Shown here piece by piece: positions 1 to 12,871 of a DNA stretch of 64,000 nt (position 1 is the stretch's first letter; every line of letters starts with the position of its first letter). The position numbers and the translations under genes are program-made. Under the pieces are notes generated by a model. It did not search any database. It worked only from the letters and a program-made list of their open reading frames with translations, and was not told the origin of the DNA. The DNA is taken from the NCBI GenBank assembly GCA_018857735.1, contig JABMCL010000979.1:1763501-1827500 (forward strand). Reading direction: 5' to 3'. Origin of the DNA: Alviniconcha marisindica (taxonomy: Eukaryota; Mollusca; Gastropoda; Provannidae).

Positions 1-3000
1 GATTAGATACTGAAAATTTATGTCTTTGGTAAGGTACAGTTTTTGTAATTATATTTATATAAATTCGTTGAGACTGCATTTACTCATGACACATTGGTGA
101 TGGTAATAGACTATCATGTAAAGTATTAGAAATAAGACACATTTTCATTAGAGTAGAAGACTGCCTGATCCACAGAATGACAGCCATGTTATATTACTTT
201 AAAACACACAGCAGTCTCAGTGTAGTTTGGTCTGTGAAGCAATTATTGATCCTGGTTGTACTGGGTGTTTGTTGCTGCATCTGAAGAGGGTCATAGAGGA
301 TGGTCATGTGGATGACACTTAAGGTCAAAGGATAGGACATTTCCACTGACACTAGTGACAGGTTGGCATTGTCTGGTGTGTTGACACTGGGATTGCCTGT
401 ATTTGTAAGCCAACAAATACAGTGGGTTGTAGCTCTGAGGAGTAGACTTGTCAGGCTTGAACTGATAAAATTGTCAGCATCATTGTACTCTGTGGTTATA
501 TTAAGATTGTCACTGATGACAGAAAATTGTAATAATAAAATATAATTAATATGTGTCGTATGGTATATTTTGATTGTTTATTATATACTGCAAATGTTAT
601 GAAATAAAACAAAAATTGAGTATTGACTTTATGTGTTCATTGTTTAATGCAGCTGTAACTACAAAGTACAAGTTGTGAAATCCGCTGGCATTTTGTGTGA
701 AGCCATGTCCCTAAGTAAGCTTTGTAAGTACTGCTAGTAATACTAGTACTACTCAGTCTACTGTCCCTTCTTATTTTCACAGAACACCAGAAATTATCAC
801 TGTTATTTCCACCGCTTTAATTGTACCTATGTCCTGTGTAATACTGTGTAGTAGTATTCAAGATTTAATCCAAGTGGCTGGTTGATAATTTGGTAATTGA
901 GAGATTGGTTGATAATTTGGTAATTTGAGAGATTAATACTAATAGTAAAAGAAAGTTGTATTTGTGGTCCAACTTGTGTGTGTTTCTGCATGAAGCACAT
1001 TTTCACCAAGGCTGTTTTGTTGAAATGGTCACACTTCAGTTTTGATTACTCTGTGTCTTCTACCCTATTCCATAGTGTCCAGTTGCAACAGGTTAAAGAC
1101 TGACACTTTCAGGGGTGCTGGGTTATTTGATTCCATAACCCACGGAACTGTGACATAGACTACAGGATCTTTAACGTGTACATGTATTTCGTCTTTTAAA
1201 TGCGCGTCTTTACTATGTAGATGGGACCTCCATTTATAATTACAGTACTATCTCATAATAACAGCATTAGAGAGGCAGTCAAAGTTGTGTCTTTATATCA
1301 CTGATCAGGGGCCAAGTCCCACGCAGCAGTAACACCATCAGAGGTGTCCATTCAGCCTACTTAAACAGGGAAAGTTGAACAATAGTGATGTTCAGGTTGG
1401 GATATTTCTGTCCCTGCTATACCCTATGCCCAGGTTGTCCACTGTGCAAGCCACTGTGGAGCTCTTCTTGAGTAGCCACTTAAACTCTAAAGACTGCAGT
1501 CATTTTGTTTGCAGTTCTCAATGTAAAGGTTGCTTCATCATGCCAGATTGGGACATTCCTTAAACCCTGTGTTCGGTTGGCTACAAGTTTGCTGTATAAG
1601 AAACGATTCTTCAGCAGGCCACAGGCAGCAATAACCTGAAGTTTGACAGCCATGTTCTGTTATGGTGCAAGGCCACTGATGTTAGTGACACATTCCGTGC
1701 AGTGTTAATTGATGGAAGTCTCAGTGCATACTGTAGGGGAAAAGCAAAGATGTATCTAACACAGCAATGCACTGGTTGTTGGGCTAGTTGATGGGAGATT
1801 AGCCTTTGCTTCGTTTGCAAGAACAGCTTTGTCATATCAAGTGGTAAGTCGTCAGTGTGGCTGCCTGGAACTGGGTGGGGACAAAACAACTCTATACTTG
1901 TATAAGCACCCTCTGTAGTTATGAAAGACCTGGGCACAACCCTTCAGGGGCCGGATGTATTCAAGGTCGCCATCACACTAGATTTATGCAGCCCCAACCC
2001 CAGTCAATGATGTATGTGACACAATACCTAACCCACCAGCCTAGCCAGCCAGGGGCCAGCAAGTTTGGCAGAAAGCCAGAACACACAAGGTCCCAAGCAA
2101 ACGGCGGTAGGAGAATGGTCTGGCAAGCTTCCATGTGACTGCCACTGAAAAACTTGGCTTGACTTGGCTGTTGTGCTACCCCCCCCCCCTCTCTCTCTCC
2201 CCCTTCTCTCTTTTTCTTTTTTCTTCTTCTAATGCATGTGATGTACAGCAGCTGCAGCCACTTACAATGGGCAGCATTGTTCTGTTCTGGGAAGCACAAA
2301 GCATGTATTGAGAGAGTGTGATGGGCCCCTTAGCAAAAAGAGTTTCACACAGCCATAGGGTGGTGACAGATGTGTGGTGGACCCTGTGCAAGACCACGCT
2401 GAGCCCAGTGTTCTGGACAGTGTAAATTGTTACGCGCCCATGGCATGGGAGGTTTTCTTCTATAGAATCCATCCTGGGGGGGGGGGGGGGGATGAAAATG
2501 TTGCTATGAACAGGTCTACAGATAATATTTTTGAATCTTGAGTAACTGATACTGGTACAAATTAATGCACAATGTGCGTTCTTCTTCATTTTTTCCCTCT
2601 GCCTTGCCTTGTGATGGGACTTGGGAGATAAAGGTTACGTGGGCCTGGGATTAAAATCTCTGTAAAACTAAACGTCTTTGAGTTTTCCATAGTGCAGTCA
2701 CATGGTTGACACAGCCCGCTTGCTTAAATCTTCATTGTCTTTGCATGTGAAGCAGAATGGTCACATAGTTACAGTCTGTTTAATTGACTAAACTTTGTTT
2801 ACACCTGCATAAAAATAACTGAGCAACTGCTGGATGACTGAAAGTTTCGGGAGGCAGTGGTGTGGGGAAAGTTTTCAGGTTGCAGAGGGCATCATGCCTG
2901 TCATGGAAACATAATATTATGTGATCCTTTTCATTATTTCAGTACAGAAACATTGCATCTTCTCTGGTCATCATGTACAAATTGGAATGTCTGCAGTCAG

Positions 3001-4439
3001 TCCTTCCTAATCCTGGCCTTGTGGTGGGGACCTGCATGGACATTCTGTTTCTACTGTATCTTTTGCCTTTCTGTAAACAGTGTGAGTTGTGTAAGTTCTG
3101 CTTCTACATTTCATTTATCTTTTCAGCTTCAGTTTTCCTGTTGTTTTGCTTTCAGTTTCAACCATCTACATGTCGTATGGTACATGCATACATTTTGACT
3201 CTTAGTCTTGTACTTGTAGTTATAATACATGTATTGTTGAAGTCTGAAATTCTCAAATTTAAACACAGTTTGGGACCTATTACTGTTTTAACACAGAAGG
3301 CTGCACAGTTTGCAGTCAAACTCAAGTCAGTATGTCACGATATGATCAACTCTCAAAAGGTCATAACAACAACAAAAAGTGACACAGAGGTAAATTCCAA
3401 CAGACTGGCAAAATTCCAAAATTAATTTAATTGACTAGTTTTGTTTTGTTGTTTAGTAGATGACCTAGCAAGTAATCATCACTGAAACCAAAGGTCAGAT
3501 CAGAGGGTGTTCTCTTCAGTGATTAACTATTTGATTCTGTGGACCAAGCATGGGTCCAACAAATCAGTGTTAATTTTGGTTGTCAGTAATGTCCAACATT
3601 TTGTGAAACGTTGATGTCCCCATGGTTCATAAATGCTTGAAAGTAAACACTAATAACAACACCAAAAGAGTTGTGTATTAATGGGAGTTGCATGCTGATG
3701 ACTGGAATATGTTTCACTTGCTTGATCTTCCCCTGTCTATATTTGGACCCTCGTGGCCGGATGCAAAATGACAGGCACTGTTGGTTGTGTAAAACACAGA
3801 CTGGAAATGACTGCAACTTTGCCCATTACGATTATGAAAGAGAAACATCTCTGCAATGTGCAACAGATTCCCTGCCAGAGCAAGAGGAGGGAGGTGAGCT
3901 GGACTCTCAGGAAGAAGTTGGACACTTTTGCTGGTCCAGGCGAGATCAGAAGAGGGAGGTGGTGCTGGACCCTCAAGTTAGCCCAGAAGAAATGCCCCCC
4001 TCAGCCTTCACTCTTTTGCCCCTCTACCCCCTTGTCTCCATCCCTAACAAGCCACCTCCCTTCTGTGGACATAAAGCAAAATGTTTACAATGGGCAAAGT
4101 TTTTGTTTGTTTTGTTTTTTTAAAGCTGGATACTAACTACTTTGCATTCTTTACATAATTGACATGAAAATAGGAGTACTCATTTTATGTAGGGGGGTGG
4201 GGGTGGGGGAGGATTCTCAGCAAAGGAATTTAAAAAAAGAAGAAGAAGATATTATATATACCGGTATGCTCTCACAAGCATACCACAACAAATACCGGCA
4301 TGAAACTATGTGTGTAGTTTTTATTCAACTGTTTTATTTGAAACACTCCATTTTCTTTATTCATGCTCATTCTGTCAGTACAAAGACATTCTTGCGTGGG
4401 TAGGTTAATGCAACTTTTTAGAGTTTATCATTTTATATC
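1..4439. other. AT-rich non-coding DNA, no gene seen
   Basis: Only short chance ORFs. It contains a poly-G run (2,476-2,491) and CT-rich and purine tracts near 2,180-2,230. A stretch at about 4,000-4,110 (ccctaacaagcc, ctgtggacataaagc) resembles a decayed tail of the SINE family found at 53-56 kb. It probably lies in an intron or 5' flank of SPEN. Confidence 0.6.
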
Positions 4440-5340
4440 TGTATTCTATCTGGAAGTTCCTGCAATATGCTGCTATATCTCCCGAAGATGTCACCCAAAC
4501 AACTATTGCATGCATTTGTTTCTTTAAAGATTAGATTACTGCAGCTCCTTTTTGGCAGGTTGCCCAAAGCATCTTCTTTCAAAACACCAGAAGGTCTGGA
4601 ACAGTGGTGCCACTTTGCCAGACCCTTTGTCCAAACTCTCAGATCTCTCAGGGCGTTCCATCTTTGCATTAGCCTAATGGGTAGCTGTACCCATACATCA
4701 GGCGTTTAGAGGGTATCCTCATCTGTCAATTTGTTGAGGGTATTGCATCCAGCATAATTCAGGGGGATTTTAATTAATGTTTTTCATCATGTGTCTGGAT
4801 GTATGTATTCTATTTTGCATCTGAGTGCAGAACATTTGCACAAAAGCTACAGTGAACAGTCCAGAAGGTGGCATTATATTTGAAACTGTAGCACGACATT
4901 GTTATTGTCCTTGTCAACACAGGCAGCAGTGCACCAGCTTGCTGAATGAGATACAACAATTATAGTGCTGGATACAGGTAACACCTCAGTGTAACGCATA
5001 AGAGAAGGCATGGAAAATTTGAGTGCATTGTGTGTGGTTTTAACATGTACCCTCGCGGTAGTAATAGTATGCACACCCTGCCTCTGTTAAGTCCTCGTCT
5101 ACCTCTCAGACCTTTATTTTTAGGCTTTACACTCCTTCCCAACAGCTTCACTCTTCTGCAGACACCCAAGTGTTCAGGGTACCAACTCTCCAGTGGTCAG
5201 TGCTCTTTTTCTTACTAGGCTCCGACAACCTGGAACCAACTCCTGGTCCTGCTACCTCTGTCAGTTCTTTCAAATCTGTCCTTGAAAACCTTGCACTTTT
5301 CACAAGCCTTTTCTTCAGTTCCATTGCCCTGAGATAGGTG
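4440..5340 (+). pseudogene. Decayed LINE reverse-transcriptase tail (CR1/L2-like)
   Basis: Read across frameshifts and stops, 4,530-4,620 gives LDYCSSFLAGCPK then HQKVWNSGA, matching the LINE pattern DYCNSLLAGLPK…LQKVQNSAAR. The region 5,190-5,320 gives CSFSY, a stop, APTTWNQL and, in another frame, SSFKSVLEN, matching the SFSYxAPTLWNSLP…SFKSxLKT end of such polymerases. Order and spacing fit one element on the + strand. It is inactive, with many frame breaks. Confidence 0.62.
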
Positions 5341-5559
5341 TGTGTTAAGGGAGGGCCATGTATATGTGAATTGAATCTTTGTCATCAAAATATGCAGGTA
5401 CTATGTGCAAAAAAATATGTAAGCTCTTTGGACTATTATTATAAGACAAAAGTGTTCACATATCCTTGGATTATTGTAAATCCTATTCTTCACTGCTGAA
5501 TCTTTTGCAACCAAGCTTGGTAAGTGGGTCCACCATTTCCATGCAGAATATCATATTTT
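5341..5559. other. Non-coding spacer after the LINE relic
   Basis: AT-rich; it may include the LINE 3' UTR (…gaattgaatctttgtcatc). No other signal seen. Confidence 0.5.
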
Positions 5560-6320
5560 AGGTTTGCTTTTCTTCAAAAGTTTTTGGGTCAGTCATTGGG
5601 AGGGATTAAACTGCAGTGGTATGAAATCTTATGAACCTCTTGCTTTTCTTCAAAGGTTTTTGGGTCAGTCATTGGGAGGGGTTAAACTGCAGTGGTATAG
5701 AATTCTATGAACCTCTTCACTTTTCTTCAAAAGTTTTTGGGTCAGTCATTGGGAGGGGTTAAACTGCAGTGTTACATGCAGTGGTATGGAATCTTATGAA
5801 CCTCTGCTTTTCTTCAGAAGTTTTTGTGTCAGTCATTGGGAGGGGTTAAACAAACTGCAGTGGTATAGAATTCTATGAACCTCTTCACTTTTCTTCAAAG
5901 GTTTTTGGGTCAATCATTGGGAGGGGTTAAACTGCAGTGTTACATGCAGTGGTATGGAATCTTATGAACCTCTGCTTTTCTTCAGAAGTTTTTGTGTCAG
6001 TCATTGGGAGGGGTTAAACTGCAGTGGTATAGAATTCTGTGAACCTCTTCACTTTTCTTCAAAAGTTTTTGGGTCAGTCATTGGGAGGGGTTAAACTGCA
6101 GTGTTACATGCAGTGGTATGGAATCTTATGAACCTCTGCTTTTCTTCAGAAGTTTTTGGGTCAGTCATTGGGAGGGGTTAAACTGTAGCATTGTATGCAG
6201 TGGTATGGAATCTTGTGAACCTCTTTGCTTTTCTTCAAACGTTTTTTTAGTTAGTGTTGTTTGGAGGGGTTAACCTGCAGCGTTACATGCAGCGGCCTGG
6301 AATCTTACGAACCTCTGAAG
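5560..6320 (+). repeat. Minisatellite, about 9 copies of a 75-95 bp unit
   Basis: The unit contains cttttcttcaaaagtttttg, then ggtcagtcattgggaggggt, then taaactgcagtggtatggaa. Copies vary by an extra gttacatgcagtg insert in alternate units, giving a higher-order pattern. The last copy is the most diverged. Confidence 0.93.
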
Positions 6321-6436
6321 CTTTAAGTTGAACTTAATGACAATATGAATAACACCTAAGTATTAAACTATTAGCCGATGTGGTGCAGTTCAAGCATTTT
6401 GCAAATTGTATTATAGTACTGGTAAACGGTGACCAA

Positions 6437-6681
6437 CCCCCCCCCCCCCCCCCCCCCCACCCCCCACTCCCATCTCACATAATAGTAATAAAGGGCCAAC
6501 TCTTAGACTCTACTGGACCATATCCTTTTGTCAAATGTAATGACAATTGACATTATTTAAGATTATTTAGTTCAGGAGTATTGCCTTTCTGTTGGCTGTG
6601 CAACTGTGTTATTTACTGTTAGTGACTTCTGAGGGCATTTAGTTATATAAATATGGGTTATGTCTTCTTAATTTTTTTATA

Positions 6682-6749
<68 letters not shown>

Positions 6750-6752
6750 TAT
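6437..6752. repeat. Poly-C run and (TA)n microsatellite
   Basis: A C run at 6,437-6,467 broken by one A, and an alternating TA tract at about 6,679-6,752, separated by unique AT-rich DNA. Confidence 0.95.
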
Positions 6753-6778
6753 ATCTAAGAATGATGTAGACACACACA

Positions 6779-7143
6779 GGGTTCACGTTAACAGGTAATT
6801 TCCAGTATTTTCATCATTGTGGGGATGGGGATGGAATCAGCAGTTGGTCTGGTGTACCAGCTGTTACTTTGTTTGACTGGTTCTAATTTAAAAACAACAA
6901 ATACAGCACAATGAGTGTGTGAGGTGGGTGGTTGTGTGTGGGGGGTAGGGGGACGGTGGTTGGTGGGGGGCTGTGTTTTGGATGGGAAAGGGAGCTGGGT
7001 GTTTGCTAGTACAACTCCAGTGGTAACATAGAGGAGGGTGCAACCGACTGGCTACAGTGATTATTTGACCAGTTTCTGTGAACCACTTTCACCACCTTAT
7101 AGATGCAGCACAGGTTTGAAAAATGTCTGGGGCTATTACCGGC
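6779..7143 (+). repeat. Dispersed repeat, copy 1 (pair at 15,868)
   Basis: Shares ordered blocks with 15,868-16,215: gttaacaggtaattt, ccagtattt, cagcagttggtc, a TG-rich middle, actggctacagtgat, gtgaaccac and caggtttgaaaaatgtct. It looks like two old copies of one mobile element of about 350 bp. Confidence 0.7.
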
Positions 7144-7416
7144 ACATGAATGCTCCTTGGTTGTTTTGCTACTGTCTTAATTTGAAGGCTGGACCCAGTC
7201 TGGTTGAGTGCTAGGCACTTGCACCAAAACGCCGGCACCACCCTGCCATTTTCTCCTTCCTACTCCCATGGAAAAGGCCAAAGGGGGGTGGCTGGAAATG
7301 CCAGTGGCTTTGGGAATGCCAGATGTGCCAGAAGGGCTCCCTGGCCTCAAGATGGGGAGATAAAATAGCAGACTCCAGTTGAGCCCCTGCCAAGAACTAG
7401 CTGGGGCATGGCGGGA

Positions 7417-8125
7417 TGGGGGAGTGGAAGAGGAATGGAGAGGAGTGAAAGATGGGCTGAAGAGGAATGGAAAAGAGTGAAAGATTAGATGGGCTGAAGG
7501 GGAATGGAAAGGAGTGAAAGATGGGCTGAAGGGGAATGGAAAGGAGTGAAAGATGGGCTGAAGGGGAATGGAAAGGAGTGAAAGATGGGCTGAAGAGGAA
7601 TGGAAAGGAGTGAAAGATGGGCTGAAGGGGAATGGAAAGGAGCGAAAAATGGGCTGAAGGGGAATGGAAAGGAGTGAAACTGAAAGATGGGCTGAAGAGG
7701 AATGGAAAGGAGTGAAAGATGGACTGAAGAGGAATGGAAAGGAGTGAAAGATGGGCTGAAGAGGAATGGAAAGGGCGAAAAATGGGCTGAAGGGGAATGG
7801 AAAGGAGTGAAAGATAGGCTGAAGGGGAATGGAAAGGAGTGAAAGATGGGCTGAAGAGGAATGGAAAGGAGTGAAAGATTAGATGGGCTGAAGAGGAATG
7901 GAAAGGAGTGAAAGATGGGCTGAAGAGGAATGGAAAGGAGTGAAAGATTAGATGGCTGAAGGGGAATGGAAAGGAGTGAAAGATGGGCTGAAGAGGAATG
8001 GAAAGGAGTGAAAGATGGGCTGAAGGGGAATGGAAAGGAGTGAAAGATGGGCTGAAGGGGAATGGAAAGGAGTGAAAGATGGGCTGAAGAGGAATGGAAA
8101 GGAGTGAAAGATGGGCTGAAGTGGA
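7417..8125. repeat. Minisatellite, about 22 copies of a 32-bp unit
   Basis: The unit is gaatggaaaggagtgaaaga followed by tgggctgaagag. It is purine-rich on the + strand. Some copies carry a short ttaga insert or lack a few bases. The bottom strand is open in two frames (Ser/Pro/Phe repeats), but this follows from the unit and is not a gene. Confidence 0.95.
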
Positions 8126-9161
8126 ATCGAAACTTACAGACATTTTGAGGCCCTGCCATATGGAACTGGCACAACTCAACATAGAAGCACCCATGATAAA
8201 AAATAAATACAATTTCAAAAAAAATAAAAAAAAGGAGGGGGAGGGGGCTCATGTGTTTATGGTAAAGGATGGTGGCAACCAGGGGGGGGGGGGGGGGGGG
8301 GGGGGTAAATAAGGTTAAGAAATACTAATATTGTAGTAGTACTAGTAGTAACTAATGGACTTTGTTTCAGTGAACAAGTGTTCTGCCACAGCCATTACAT
8401 TAATATTTTCCAGACAGCCTACTGCTGCTTCCATGAAAAGGGCTTACCAGCCTCTGGAATCATTAGTTTAGATGCTAGGCATGGCAAGCGTTCAAGCATT
8501 TCTTTGTGTCTCTTCACACACCCCCACCCCCCAACCCCACCCTTGTGTGTGTGTGCTTTTTTTCTTCTGCTTTTTCTTCTTCTTTTTTCCTTCTAAGTTT
8601 ACTAACTGGGGGTTTGGTGGCGTCTTCCCAGCTCCTCTCTGACTCTTGGCCTGCCTCATTTCCCAGCTGCATTGACGTCAATGATTTATTCAATGGAGGC
8701 CGGTTGTTGCCAGGGCCATTTGCTTCTATGGCAGCATTACTTTAAACTGTGTAGGGGGACATGTGTTGAAACCCAGCGTTGAAGGCTTGTACCCCAACTG
8801 GAAGTTTCAGCCTTCTCTGGCAGAGAAACAGTAAGTCTCGGAAAGCAAAGTTGTTTAAACTGGGCATTGTTTTGCTTGAGTGTGCAAAGACTGCAGTGTT
8901 CAGTGGCAAAGCCGGTAAGAGTCGAGCCATTCAAGGGGAGAAAATGGATGTGAATGAAATCTTTAAAAACTAAATTAAAAAAACCCCAGTCTTACTGAAA
9001 GTAAAACTAGTGACTTAGTGAAACTAATGACAGTAACTCGACTAGCATGTGTGTGTGTGTGTGTGTGTGTGTCTGTCTGTCTGTCTGTGTCTGTCTGTCA
9101 GTGTGTGTGTGTGTGTGTGTGTCTGTCTGTCTGTCTGTCTGTCTGTCTGCTGTCTGTGTGT

Positions 9162-9216
<55 letters not shown>

Positions 9217-9247
9217 CTTGCTAAGTCCAAGAAGAGTGGTACAAGCT
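8126..9247. other. Non-coding DNA with poly-G and (GT)/(CTGT) tracts
   Basis: Poly-G at 8,282-8,305. TG/CTGT microsatellite with compound structure at 9,048-9,213. No coding signal. Confidence 0.85.
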
Positions 9248-10243
9248 GAGTTGTGGATGTCAGTCTACATGTGACACTTGTAAAATTGAGGGAGGAAAAA
9301 GAATTTTCAATGAGTAGTTTACAAACAGTGTCAGAGTGGCAGTGAGGTTTCCTATATTTTGATTCACCAGTATACCATCTGTAACAAACTTAAGGGGAGG
9401 TGTGGTATAACTGTTGGAATCACCTGGTCTGTCTGTGGTTGTGAATATGTTTCAAAGAAGGGAGGGTGCTTTCATCATGTACTTGAGGGATTGTCTCCCA
9501 ACAATGGATCATAAAAGAACTTTTGTTGTTGTTGTTGAAACTTGAGTATAGTTTGGAGCTGTAACTTGGTCCAGAAAATTGATCTTTATGTTTTGGAAAT
9601 GGTTGGGACTTTTGAAGTAGGAATCTGTGCAGTACCCTGTCTTGCTGTCAGTGTCGGGTCATCTTGTAGCTGTAACAATTATGATTAACTGCTGCTGTCA
9701 TGGTTGTTTGCGGAGCAACGGAAAATGATGAGAAAATCTTCCCATTTGTGTAGAACAAATGATACACACACACCCTGCTGCCATCTTGAGTGTTTGGGAT
9801 GGAAGAGTTAGTTAGACAGTTTCACAGTAAGAAAGGAATATAGAGTTTTGACTTTTTTTTTTATAATCAACTATGGATGAAGGAAGCATGCAACATCTAT
9901 CTTCCAGTTCCATGAAAGTAATGATGATCTGACCTCTGTATGTCAGGAAAGAAGTATGTACTATCCTGATGTGCTTCTGGATTTAGTTTAGCTTAAACAT
10001 GAGCTCAGTGTTAAGATGCCCCAAAAGAGTGTCTTCCAGATTTCCTTGTAATTCAATCATTCCAATTTGAGTTGTGGATGTCAGTCTAAATGTGAGGCTT
10101 GTAAAATTGAGGGAGGAAAAATAATTCTCGATGAGTAGTTTACAAACTGTATCAGCGAGGCAATGGCCATGGCAGCTTAAACATGAGCTTAACGTTAAGA
10201 TGCCCCAAAGAGCGTCTTCCAAGTTTCCTTGTAATTCAATCTT
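9248..10243 (+). repeat. Local duplication of two blocks (A-B-A'-B')
   Basis: Block A (gagttgtggatgtcagtcta…) at 9,248-9,345 recurs at 10,069-10,165. Block B (gcttaaacatgagct…ccttgtaattcaatc) at 9,990-10,063 recurs at 10,174-10,243. Copies differ at a modest number of sites. Confidence 0.85.
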
Positions 10244-11014
10244 TTGTGGAAAATTTAAGCATTTTGATATAACTTGGCTTACAATACATAGTAGAACATT
10301 TACTACTTGGTAAAAATACAACATTTTAGTTCAATTTACAGCCATGTTGAAACTGTATTTTCAAGATAGTCTGCAAGTGCAAGGAAAGGGTTATATATTT
10401 TGTAGCTCTTTCCAACTGTCTGCCTTAAAGTTAAACAGTGGGCCCATTTCCTGAGCATGAAATTGAAGCCCACCACACTGTAAATGGGGCATTACAAAAA
10501 ATAAAAAAATATGTATAATATATATTCATGGCAATGTCAACATTCCATTTGACATTGAGTGCAAGTAGTTGCTCTTAGTGGAAGGTAATATGGAAAGGTT
10601 AAACGTCAGCTGGGTGGGAAACCAGCAGCAGTCATATTTCACACTAGCTGCATGACTCATGGCAAATTCTGCTTGTGCACTGCAGTTGGACTCTTCAGAC
10701 AAGGTGCCAGGGACCATAGAATTATTTTGTTGCATTTGTGGCAGCATACCTTAGAATTATTAAGCAAACAAAGTGCAACAGTACAGCAAGAACAACGATG
10801 ATGGAAAATGGGCAGTGGAGCTTTTCGATTTTACTTTGTCTGAAGCCGTTTCTTCTTCAAGATTGGGGCAGTTGTTTTTAGGCAAACTGGCATAGCCAGC
10901 GTAGATGTTTTAGAGGTTCTATAACTGTTTGAACTTTGATTTTTTGAGAATGTTTATATATATACATATCTGTCTGTATGCTTGATGTTTGAAGTTTGAA
11001 CAACCTCTTTGAAC

Positions 11015-11579
11015 AATCCCAGTACCCTGCCAACTGCAAAATGTATTCAGACATTTGACCCAGCTGTCCTTTTCCATGCTTGCCTTTTGCCTGATGCAAC
11101 TTAAACTGCAATCTTTTTTTTAAAGTGTTATTTGTTGATCAAGTCCAAGAACTACCTATCATTTGTACTGCTAATACTATTCAAGAATTTGTTTGGGTTT
11201 TTTCCTCTGAGAATGAGACCAGCATCTGGAGCTATGCCCTGTCTGGGAGCACGTAAAGTGACTGTTCAGTCTTTGACTAGTTTGAATTTGAGAGCTGAAC
11301 TCTCAAAACTGACTTTTTCAAATGTAATTGAAACTGTCTGCAGTTCTTTCTCAGTCACATTCACAGTGTGTGTGTGGGGGGAAAAATCCCAGTACCCTGC
11401 CAACTGCAAAATGTATTCAGACATTTGACCCAGCTGTCCTTTTCCATGCTTGCCTTTTGCCTGATGCAACTTAAACTGCAATTTTTTTTTTTTAAAGTGT
11501 TATTTGTTGATCAAGTCCAAGAACTACCTATCATTTGTACTGCTAATACTATTCAAGAATTTGTTTGGGTTTTTTCCTC
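11015..11579 (+). repeat. Recent direct duplication, about 193 bp twice, 370 bp apart
   Basis: 11,015-11,207 and 11,385-11,579 are near identical (aatcccagtaccctgccaac…tttgggttttttcctc). The main difference is the length of an internal T run. The DNA between and beyond the copies is unrelated. Confidence 0.93.
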
Positions 11580-12840
11580 CCCCAATGATGGACCAGTTGG
11601 GCTTGGGCACTAGTTGTATTGGTTTTTCTGCTGCTTGATCATGGAGTGTAACCTTTCTCAGGGTTATGTGGATATCCATTGTTCTGTTTGTGTTTGGTCT
11701 ATTTGTGTATGGATTCAGTTTGTAGACACGTTTGCCTTGGGTTGGTTCAGTTTTTAGAAGAGTTTCGAATAAAGTGTGTGGTGACTTATGACAGTGTTTG
11801 AAACTGATTATTCCGAAGTGATGATTTGGGAGCACAAACAGCTGCCAGAAAATATATACACAAGAAAAGGCAGTAACTAAAAAGAATGAAAATGTGTTCA
11901 GCCTACTCTTTATGACAGAATTGTCAGTGTGAGGGGGGAAAACTTAGAATTCACATGTTACTGTATAATGCATAGTTTTTGCTGTTTGTCAATTTGCTTG
12001 ATCAGGCTTTGGAGCCAGGGACTTTCAGTAGGCTATGCTGTGTATCACTTCCAATTTTGTGTGTGATTTTATTCAGTTGTACATTGAAATGAAGATGATG
12101 ACAGAGGCTCAGACATGATCTGTACATGTATACTGTATGTATTCTCTGGAGAACTGGTTCATTAGTCTTGGCATTCAATTCCCAAGCAGAACACAGCTTA
12201 TTTTTCTGTAATCTGGTATCAGTGAATCAGACAGAATGGTGCATAATACTGGCTTGCCCTATTCCTAGTATTGTAATGTGCCTTCTTTTTTCTCTCGATC
12301 TTTCTCTTTCTCTCAATTTATTTTAATTTTACAAGGGCAATATTGAAGAGACTAACTCTTCATAAATGTGTATTGGTATGAGTGTGCTTGTTTTGTTCTC
12401 TGTGGATTGATTTTTTTGATTTTTTTGTTGGACTTGAGAAACCGTTTACATATATAATATATATTACATATTGCTATAAATTATAATGAGAATAGTTTTG
12501 AAATGTGCATTTGATTATGACAGAGCTTGGTTGTCCCAGGTGTGACCCTGTGCATTTGACAGGATGTTCAAAAAAGCCACATACACTACGTGGCTTTGAA
12601 TGGAGTGACACTGTAAGCTGGTGCATGGTTGAATGGTGTACACAGAACTTGTGCCTAAACGGCAGCATTTCACATGGCACCAGCAATGCAACACCCAAAG
12701 AGCGCAGTCAGTACACCACTTCCATGGATATTAATAATATGCGCTATAAAAGGACACAGTCACTCATTCAGAATCACACACCAATATGCACAGTGAGTCT
12801 GCTTGAGAGCAGAGAATAGCGCTATATATAAAATCTATGA

Positions 12841-12871
<31 letters not shown>

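Noticed and set aside
3671..4123. 150-codon + strand ORF
   Set aside because: No domain, overlapping ORFs in other frames, and its end overlaps SINE-tail-like sequence.
7397..8252. Two bottom-strand ORFs of 255-273 codons with FHSFPF repeats
   Set aside because: They arise from the 32-bp minisatellite. Two frames are open at once and the repeat has no stop in either.
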